Shown: positions 58,889 to 64,000 of the stretch, in pieces
Position numbering within the stretch: position 1 is the stretch's first letter
Layout: the number at the start of each line of letters is the position of its first letter
Origin: Symbioplanes lichenis
GTDB lineage: Bacteria; Actinomycetota; Actinomycetes; Mycobacteriales; Micromonosporaceae
DNA: 64,000 nucleotides
Direction of reading: 5' to 3'
Assembly: GCF_030709675.1 (NCBI RefSeq)
Contig: NZ_JAUZQD010000005.1
Coordinates: 434,001-498,000, forward strand
Notes under the pieces: generated by a model
What the model was told of the DNA's origin: nothing
What the model saw: the letters and a program-made list of their open reading frames with translations, nothing else
The model's database searches: none
Translations under genes and position numbers: made by a program

Positions 58889-59131
58889 TTGACGCTTCGT
58901 CCCGTTCCTGCTTCGCCGCGCCGTTTTCAGGATCTCCTCAGCGGGGCGCGATCCTGTTGTGGCTTCCATTCATGTTCTCATCGCACTCTCATCCACCGTG
59001 ACCGCAACTGATCGCTGCGTCACCGGACGACGATTTCGAGATCATTTCGCGAAGATCGTGCGGGGGACGGTGATCGCATTCCTGCACTCGGTCACCATTG
59101 CGTGGTGTAAGCGATCGTTAACGGAGGATCG

Positions 59132-59275
59132 ATGCCCGGACAGCACGACGCCCCGGCGCCGACTACGGCCCGGGGCGTGAATGCTGGGAGAAATGAGATT
59201 CAGGCGGTGCGGGTTTCCGGCGGTCGCCGCTTCAGGCGGTCGGCGCCGACACCCGGAGGCCACCACGACGCTTGA
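59132..59275 (+). CDS. Possible small protein (47 aa)
   Basis: ATG 59132 is preceded by AACGGAGG at ideal spacing, a very strong ribosome binding site. The 47-residue product is polar and basic and ends PTPGGHHDA. The 3' end overlaps the convergent whiB1 gene by 44 bases. The first half has normal GC3 bias; the second half may merely be antisense of whiB1. The remaining part of 58889-59131 shows nothing recognisable. Confidence 0.3.
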   Translation: MPGQHDAPAPTTARGVNAGRNEIQAVRVSGGRRFRRSAPTPGGHHDA

Positions 59276-59486
59276 CCGCGCGCCGCTCGTCCTCGCTCAT
59301 ACCGCCCCACACGCCGGCGTCCTGACCGGACTCGAGCGCCCACTGCAGGCACGACTCGGTCACGGGGCACCGCCGGCACACGGCCTTGGCCTGCTCGACC
59401 TGCAGGAGCGCGGGGCCGGACGTCCCGATCGGGAAGAACAGCTCCGGGTCCTCGTCGCGGCAGATCGCATCGTGGCGCCAGTCCAT
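59232..59486 (-). CDS. whiB1: WhiB1-type Fe-S regulator
   Basis: An 84-residue WhiB protein. The start MDWRHDAICRDEDPELFFP and the core CRRCPVTESCLQWAL, then SGQDAGVWGGMSEDERRAVKRR, are those of WhiB1/WblE. Four cluster cysteines are conserved. ATG 59486 follows AAGGAG. It is separated from the divergent kinase-like gene by a long AT-richer region with two CRP-like palindromes; whiB1 of M. tuberculosis is also CRP-controlled. An NO-sensing essential regulator in mycobacteria. Confidence 0.94.
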   Translation of the reverse strand: MDWRHDAICRDEDPELFFPIGTSGPALLQVEQAKAVCRRCPVTESCLQWALESGQDAGVWGGMSEDERRAVKRRGGLRVSAPTA

Positions 59487-59690
59487 GGCGGCAACACTCC
59501 TTGTTTCGGGTGGGGTGAACGAAATGGTGCTGACCAACTACTACTTACTCTTTATCGGCATCCGCAGTGGCGAAGGACGGACAGCGTTCGTCTGATCACC
59601 GTTGCGTGAGCGAGCTTTTGTGCAGGAAGTCGTTCGGCGCTTCTGGATAAAGAACGCGGGCGAGCGGCATCCGGTTACTTCTTATCGCTT

Positions 59691-59704
59691 GTGAATGCTT
59701 TCAC
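59691..59704. promoter_or_regulatory. CRP-like palindrome 1
   Basis: GTGAATGCTTTCAC matches GTGA-N6-TCAC. It lies 205 bases before whiB1 (minus strand), within the 59487-59923 region that separates whiB1 from the 3' end of the DAGK-like gene. Apart from the two palindromes that region shows no gene. Confidence 0.6.
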
Positions 59705-59750
59705 GAACTCCCGCGATGTCAAGGGTAGCGCCGGGACTTTCTCCCGTCGG

Positions 59751-59764
59751 GTGAGCTAGCTCAC
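59751..59764. promoter_or_regulatory. CRP-like palindrome 2
   Basis: GTGAGCTAGCTCAC is a perfect palindrome and fits GTGA-N6-TCAC. It is exactly 60 bases from palindrome 1, on the same helical side within tolerance, upstream of whiB1. Confidence 0.6.
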
Positions 59765-59923
59765 GACCCCTTTGTCCGGTTTGCGAGAGAAGTTCGGGGG
59801 TCTCTCGCGGACCGGCGGATGAACGCTCCCATCAATGTAGTACGGTACCGGCCGCTCTGCCGAGCTTTTCCCGGCGATTGTGTGACGGATCGTGATGCGC
59901 GATCCAGGACGGGTACCCCGTTC

Positions 59924-60874
59924 TCAGCAGATCACTCGCAGCGCTTCGGGAACGGACAGAAAGTGCACCTTCTGGCGTTCTCCCAGGTAGTCCCCGTCGA
60001 GCTGGAAGGACTGGGGCCGCGCGGCGACCACCGTGAACTCCTCCTGATCATGCAGGCGGAGCACGTTGCGTCCGTGCGGATCGGCGTTCCGGGAGGTCAT
60101 CTGCGTCACTGTGCGTGTTGTGGTAGCAACACCCAGGCTACGAACGGCCAGGACGTCGAGCCCGCGGTCGAACGACGCCTGCGGGTTCGGGTTGATCGGA
60201 CGCTCGCCCACATAGGTCCACGGCGCGGTGTTCTGGATGATCACGGTCCCGAGACCCGATTCCGGCTCCTCGCCGGGACGCTCGATCGACAACGGTGGCG
60301 CCTTCCGGTCCTCGCCCGAAAGCACCTGGCCGATCAAAGAGCGCACATATAGCGCCGGAGTGGAAGTGCGACCGCGCAACCGGGCCTGTTCCACCCGTCG
60401 GGTCACCGCCGCGTCCAGTCCGAGCCCCGCGGTGAAGGTGAAGTAGCGGTCGTCCGCACGGCCGAGCCCGATCACCCGGTGCCGGCCCGACGTCAGGCCG
60501 TCGATGATCACGCTGGTGCCCTCGGCCCAGTCGCGGGGCAGCCCGAGCGCCCGGGCGAAGACGTTGGTGGACCCGCCGGGGACCACCGCGAGCGCCGGCA
60601 GCCGGAAGGCCGGCGACGTGCCGTGCGAGGCGAGCCCCGGCGCCGAGGTCATCAGGCCGTTGACCGCCTCGTTGACGGTGCCGTCCCCGCCCAGCGTGAC
60701 GACCACGTCGACCCCGCTCTCGGCGGCGGCCCGGGCCAGCCCGGCGGCGTGCCCCCGCTTGCGGGTGTACTCCACCGTCAGCTCGACCTGACTGCGCAGC
60801 GCCCGGACCAGCACGTCCCGGCTGCGCTCGTTCGTCGTGGTGGCCTTCGGATTAACCACCAGTAACGCTCGCAT
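59924..60874 (-). CDS. Diacylglycerol kinase family lipid kinase
   Basis: A 316-residue DagK/YegS-type kinase. The nucleotide-binding motif VVVTLGGDGTVNEAVNGL (about residues 56-73) and the PGGSTNVFARALGLP loop (about 98-112) are clear; the C-terminal part has GERQKVHFL near the end. Substrate is a lipid, possibly diacylglycerol or a sphingoid analogue. ATG 60874. In mycobacteria the neighbour of whiB1 (Rv3218) is the same type, supporting synteny. It is divergent from the 60928 membrane protein gene. Confidence 0.9.
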   Translation of the reverse strand: MRALLVVNPKATTTNERSRDVLVRALRSQVELTVEYTRKRGHAAGLARAAAESGVDVVVTLGGDGTVNEAVNGLMTSAPGLASHGTSPAFRLPALAVVPGGSTNVFARALGLPRDWAEGTSVIIDGLTSGRHRVIGLGRADDRYFTFTAGLGLDAAVTRRVEQARLRGRTSTPALYVRSLIGQVLSGEDRKAPPLSIERPGEEPESGLGTVIIQNTAPWTYVGERPINPNPQASFDRGLDVLAVRSLGVATTTRTVTQMTSRNADPHGRNVLRLHDQEEFTVVAARPQSFQLDGDYLGERQKVHFLSVPEALRVIC

Positions 60875-60927
60875 GGGCGGCACTGTACCCCGGAGGTGCC
60901 CCCGCGCCGGGCCGGTATCGTACCGTT

Positions 60928-61314
60928 GTGACCCCTGCGGATGTAGCTTCCCCGGCAACTCTGGTCTGGGCGGTGCGCCTGCTGTTCGTGCAGGCCGCGT
61001 CCCTGGTGCTGCTCACCGCGTACCTGGTCGCGCTGGACCTGACGGACGCGGGCGAGCTGGGCGTTGCGATCTCCCTCACGGTGCTGGCCGCCCTGGGCGC
61101 TGGTGTCGTCTTCCTGATCGCGCGGGCGCTCGCCCGGCGCTCGGCCCGGGCCCGCGGCCCGGCGATCGTCGTCCAGCTCTTCCTGATCGCGTCGGGCGGG
61201 TTCCTGCTCAATGTGGGGCCGGCGTGGGCGGGGGCGCTGTTGATGGGGTTCGGAGCGGTGGTCGGGGCGCTCTGCCTGCTGCCGCCGACCACGAAGGCAC
61301 TCGGGCTGAACTGA
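60928..61314 (+). CDS. Four-helix integral membrane protein
   Basis: A 128-residue protein with four hydrophobic helices (about 14-37, 46-67, 79-98, 101-118) and little else, ending TTKALGLN. Position beside the DAGK-like/whiB1 pair fits the Rv3217c-type conserved membrane protein of mycobacteria. GTG 60928, 53 bases from the divergent DAGK-like gene. Function unknown. Confidence 0.8.
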   Translation: MTPADVASPATLVWAVRLLFVQAASLVLLTAYLVALDLTDAGELGVAISLTVLAALGAGVVFLIARALARRSARARGPAIVVQLFLIASGGFLLNVGPAWAGALLMGFGAVVGALCLLPPTTKALGLN

Positions 61315-61450
61315 CGGCTGCCCGGTGGCGTGCCGGCGTGGGCCGGCTGTGCCGACTTGATCGGCGCGGACCGATACTCGCTGATCAGGGCTTACAGGCT
61401 CGGCCCGAGGGCCTACCCTGGGTGGGCGGATCACAAGGGGGTGAGGGCAG

Positions 61451-62146
61451 ATGACCGGATCGACGGTGCGCCCGCCGGCTTATCAGCTCCTGGCGGACGA
61501 GCTCCGGGCAGACATCACATCGGGGCGGCTGCAGCCCGGCGAGCGCCTGCCGCCGGAGCCCGAGCTCTGCGTCCGCTCGGGCGTGAGCCGCAGCACCGTC
61601 CGCGAGGCCCTGCGCCTCCTGGCCAGCCAGCATCTCATCGTCACCACCCGCGGGGTCACCGGCGGCAGCTTCGTCGCCCACCCCGACGCCGAGCAGCTCT
61701 CCGAGGCCCTGTCCACCGGCCTCACCCTGCTCACCAACGCCGCCGAGGTCGGCTTCGCCGATCTGCTCGAACTGCGCCGCGCCCTCGAAGTGCCGGCGGC
61801 CGCCTTGGCTGCGGAGCGCCGCAGCGAGACTCACCTCATCGAGCTGCGCGGCGCCCTCTTCGACCCGCACCTCGACGAGCTGTCCACCATGATGGCCGCG
61901 CACACCGCCTTCCACTCGGCGATCGCGTCGGCGACCGGGAACCCGCTGTTCGAACTGGTCACGCGGCCGCTCTACCAGGTGACGTACGGCGAGGAGGTGG
62001 TCGGGGCGCTGCCGGAGGGCTACTGGAGCCGGATCGACACCGATCACCGGGAGATCCTGGCCTGCGTACGGGGGCAGGACGTCGCGGGCGCGAGAGAGGC
62101 CAGCCTGCGGCACCTGGACTACATCGCCGAGGCCAACAAGCGCTGA
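61451..62146 (+). CDS. FadR-type GntR transcriptional regulator
   Basis: A 231-residue regulator. The winged HTH (about 8-75) reads YQLLADELRADITSGRLQPGERLP and SGVSRSTVREALRLLASQ, the GntR signature. The C-terminal all-helical FCD domain (about 95-225) has the metal-binding-type His residues in AAHTAFHSAI and DTDHREIL. ATG 61451 follows GGGGGTGAGGG. No target gene is adjacent on this side; 62147-62427 is non-coding with nothing recognisable. Confidence 0.92.
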   Translation: MTGSTVRPPAYQLLADELRADITSGRLQPGERLPPEPELCVRSGVSRSTVREALRLLASQHLIVTTRGVTGGSFVAHPDAEQLSEALSTGLTLLTNAAEVGFADLLELRRALEVPAAALAAERRSETHLIELRGALFDPHLDELSTMMAAHTAFHSAIASATGNPLFELVTRPLYQVTYGEEVVGALPEGYWSRIDTDHREILACVRGQDVAGAREASLRHLDYIAEANKR

Positions 62147-62427
62147 GCCGCCGGCCGGCTCGGCTGCTTCTGTGTCGCTTCCTCAACTGTCAGACGCGTC
62201 CTCGAACGCCGCGTGGCATCCTCGGCCGGCACTCGCGGCTCTTCTTCGCTTGCTTCCGGTCTTCTCTTGCTTCCGGGATGCCGGCCGCCGTCGTGGTGCC
62301 CCGGCCGCTCGACGTCCGGATTGATTCCGCCGTCTGCTTGCGTGCGTGGGGGCACCCTCGTCTGTCAGCGTGCGGGGCGGTCGTGCCCGTCACATCCTTG
62401 TGGGCGGACGCGGTTTCGTCGGGCCCG

Positions 62428-62850
62428 TCAGATCTCGGTGCGGCGGGTGAGGAGGCGGATCGTGGCGTGGCGGCCGTCGGCCTCGGCCTCGGCGGAGGTG
62501 GTGAGCGCCGTCAGCACCTTCCACGCGAAGGAGGACTCCGAGGGCAGCTTGGCGCCGCGCACGATCGAGACCGTGACCTCGACGGTCAGGGCGTCCTCGG
62601 TCACGGCGAAGCGGCACTCCAGCTCGGCGTCGCGCGTGGCGATCGCCAGGAGCATGGCGCAGGCCTCGTCGACCGCGATGCGCAGGTCCTCGATCTCGTC
62701 CAGCGCGAAGTGCAGGCGCGCCGCGAGGCCGGCCGTGGCCGTGCGGAGCACGCCCAGATAGCCACCGTCCGCGGGCACCGTGAGCAGGACGACATCGTCG
62801 CCGAACGCTGGTTCCGATTGCGTAGTCTGCAGCTGAGTCACCGACCCCAT
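62428..62850 (-). CDS. RsbW-like anti-sigma factor (HATPase)
   Basis: A 140-residue GHKL-type ATPase. The N-box-like region reads EDLRIAVDEACAMLL and the C-terminal part SSFAWKVLTALTTSAE...ATIRLLTRR resembles RsbW/UsfX; the second half is less canonical than in the other HATPase genes here. ATG 62850. In mycobacteria the UsfX-type gene is followed by sigF; here the gene ends without a sigma factor behind it. The 302 bases from 62851 to 63152 contain no gene I can support. Confidence 0.82.
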   Translation of the reverse strand: MGSVTQLQTTQSEPAFGDDVVLLTVPADGGYLGVLRTATAGLAARLHFALDEIEDLRIAVDEACAMLLAIATRDAELECRFAVTEDALTVEVTVSIVRGAKLPSESSFAWKVLTALTTSAEAEADGRHATIRLLTRRTEI

Positions 62851-63152
62851 CCTCCCGATGGTCGTGACTTTAGCGCCTGACGGGGGTGCCGTGCCCGCCG
62901 AGGCGCCCAGGACCGGATCCGGTCAGCCGATCGGGCCGCCCGTTCCGTCGTGCACCGGCAACTCTCGGTGGCCGGCATCAACTCTTGCTCGCCGAGCATG
63001 GGCCGCCCTGACGGCCGCCCGCCCGCTGCGATCGGCGACGGGCCTTGGCCGGCGCCCGCACGCCTTGATCGGCGGCGTAAGGGGCGACCGGGCCGGGGAA
63101 ACGCGACGGCCGGCGCGCCACGGGGACGCTCCGGCCGTCGCGACAGCGGCAC

Positions 63153-63557
63153 TCAGGCCTGCTTGGTCTCCCAGAAGATCTTGGAGATCTCCTCGATCTT
63201 GGCCAGGAGCTGGTCGCCCACGGCCGGGTCCATCGAGCCCTTGGCACCGGAGGCGCCGGCGAGCTTGGTGGCCTCGTTGAACAGCTGGTTGAGCTGCGGG
63301 TACTTCTCGAAGTGCGGAGCCTTGAAGTAGTCGGTCCAGAGCACCCACAGGTGGTGCTTGACCAGCTCGGCGCGCTGCTCCTTGATGAGGATGGCGCGGG
63401 TGCGGAACTCGGGGTCGGTGTTCGCCTGGTACTTCTCGGCGATGGCCTTCACCGACTCCGCCTCGATGCGAGCCTGCGCCGGGTCGTAGACCCCGCACGG
63501 CAGGTCGCAGTGCGCGCTGACCACAGTGCGCGGCGTGAAGATACGCGGAAGTCGCAT
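63153..63557 (-). CDS. sodN: Nickel superoxide dismutase
   Basis: A 134-residue precursor of Ni-SOD. A short propeptide (MRLPRIFTPRTVVSA, residues 1-15) precedes the mature start HCDLPCGVYDPAQ. There His16 (amine and side chain) and the two cysteines of the nickel hook are placed as in Streptomyces SodN. The rest forms the four-helix bundle (KHHLWVLWTDYFKAPHFEKYP). ATG 63557. The divergent maturation-protease gene is 84 bases away, so both share a regulatory region, possibly nickel-responsive. Confidence 0.96.
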   Translation of the reverse strand: MRLPRIFTPRTVVSAHCDLPCGVYDPAQARIEAESVKAIAEKYQANTDPEFRTRAILIKEQRAELVKHHLWVLWTDYFKAPHFEKYPQLNQLFNEATKLAGASGAKGSMDPAVGDQLLAKIEEISKIFWETKQA

Positions 63558-63641
63558 CAGGACCCCTCCATACGTTTGCGATGATCCGACGCTGACACTA
63601 CCCCTTACACGGGGACGCACACGCGAGCCGGGATTGATGCC

Positions 63642-63950
63642 ATGAGGTTGCAACTACCGTTCTTCCCCGTCCTGGTGCACGGGCCGTCCATGGCGCCCAC
63701 GTTGCGTTCCGGAGATGCGCTGCTCGTGTGGCGTACGCGGAAAGCAAGCGCGGGCGACCTCGTGGTCGCACGCTTCCGCTCGCGGCCGGACCTGCTCGTG
63801 GTGAAACGGGTCGTCCGCCCCGAGGACGGCGCCTGGTGGATCGAGGGCGACAACGAGTTCGTGACGGACGACTCCCGGACCTTCGGCGTCGCGGACGTCC
63901 TCGGCCGGGTGGCGTTTCGTTACTGGCCCCGCCCGGGGCGCGTGGGCTAA
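63642..63950 (+). CDS. sodX: Ni-SOD maturation protease (S26 signal-peptidase-like)
   Basis: A 102-residue S26-family protease that removes the SodN propeptide. The catalytic Ser is in HGPSMAPTLRSGD (near residue 16) and the Lys in LVVKRVV (near residue 55); EGDNEFVTDDSRTFG is the conserved box E. It lacks a transmembrane anchor, as known for the SodX group. ATG 63642. Divergent from sodN. The last 50 bases of the window show nothing further. Confidence 0.94.
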   Translation: MRLQLPFFPVLVHGPSMAPTLRSGDALLVWRTRKASAGDLVVARFRSRPDLLVVKRVVRPEDGAWWIEGDNEFVTDDSRTFGVADVLGRVAFRYWPRPGRVG

Positions 63951-64000
63951 CGTCCTGAGGAGCCGCAGCACACCGAAGTCTTGCGGCTCGGCATCCGGGT

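Noticed and set aside
59819-60352. Plus-strand 177-codon frame opposite the DAGK-like gene
   Set aside because: No family features; the minus strand encodes a complete lipid kinase with its GGDGT and PGGSTN motifs.
63558-63641. Nickel-responsive Nur box between sodN and sodX
   Set aside because: I looked for TTGCAA-type half-sites at the expected spacing and saw only TTTGCGATGATCCG, which is too weak to call.

Overview
The window is very GC-rich chromosomal DNA from an actinobacterium. Third-codon-position GC bias, frequent GTG starts, WhiB proteins, SigR/RsrA, a Ni superoxide dismutase and an actinobacterial bL37 gene all point there. The mixture of secreted ricin-type lectins, chitosanase and GH16 genes, together with repetitive GAGGTTTGAAGG intergenic DNA, suggests the Micromonosporaceae, perhaps Actinoplanes. 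The genus is inference. No integrase, transposase, phage gene or CRISPR array was seen.

Layout. 1-6500: the 3' end of a metallopeptidase gene, a GT-A-like protein, then DUF2342 divergent from a PDZ/Lon-like protease and a UPF0182 membrane protein, an order also found in mycobacteria. 6561-15178: two identical initiator tRNA genes 7,740 bp apart. Each is followed by the same series of non-coding elements: a long hairpin, a GC hairpin, GGTCGCTTCGCT-loop hairpins, a 155-bp element with terminal inverted repeats, and GAGGTTTGAAGG repeats. Between them lie a tiny membrane protein, a secreted protein, an MMPL transporter, TerC, a membrane-anchored lectin, a pentapeptide-repeat protein and a lamin-tail protein. 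15184-28915: mostly accessory genes, including regulators paired with oxidoreductases, a DUF1800/DUF1501 export pair, orphan ATP-binding regulators, and a place where two truncated genes meet tail to tail.

28985-39739: 4-alpha-glucanotransferase, GH46 chitosanase, an active-looking GH16 beta-glucanase beside a GH16 relative that has lost its catalytic residues, a MacS-like two-component pair, further anti-sigma-type ATPases and a DMT transporter. 39760-51315: a core block whose gene content matches the mycobacterial whiB1-sigH-aroA neighbourhood: hisN, rsgA, aroA, a SRAP protein, a WhiB protein, sigR-rsrA with an autoregulatory-type promoter, bL37, a biotinyl protein and pdtaS. It is interspersed with an alpha/beta hydrolase, a TPR protein and a GlmS-like isomerase.

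51325-64000: a PfkB kinase, two tandem glycosyltransferase-39-like membrane proteins, an assimilatory sulfur operon (cysteine-type leader peptide, sulfite reductase, zinc ribbon, APS reductase, sirohydrochlorin chelatase), whiB1 facing a diacylglycerol-kinase-like gene across two CRP-like palindromes, a GntR regulator, an anti-sigma ATPase, and divergent Ni-SOD and its maturation protease.

Functional themes are redox and thiol homeostasis (SigR/RsrA, WhiB, Ni-SOD, sulfur assimilation), extracellular polysaccharide degradation, and regulation by many orphan HATPase proteins. The least explained part is the duplicated tRNA/repeat module. Short tandem duplications near gene 3' ends or in protein linkers also recur across the window.
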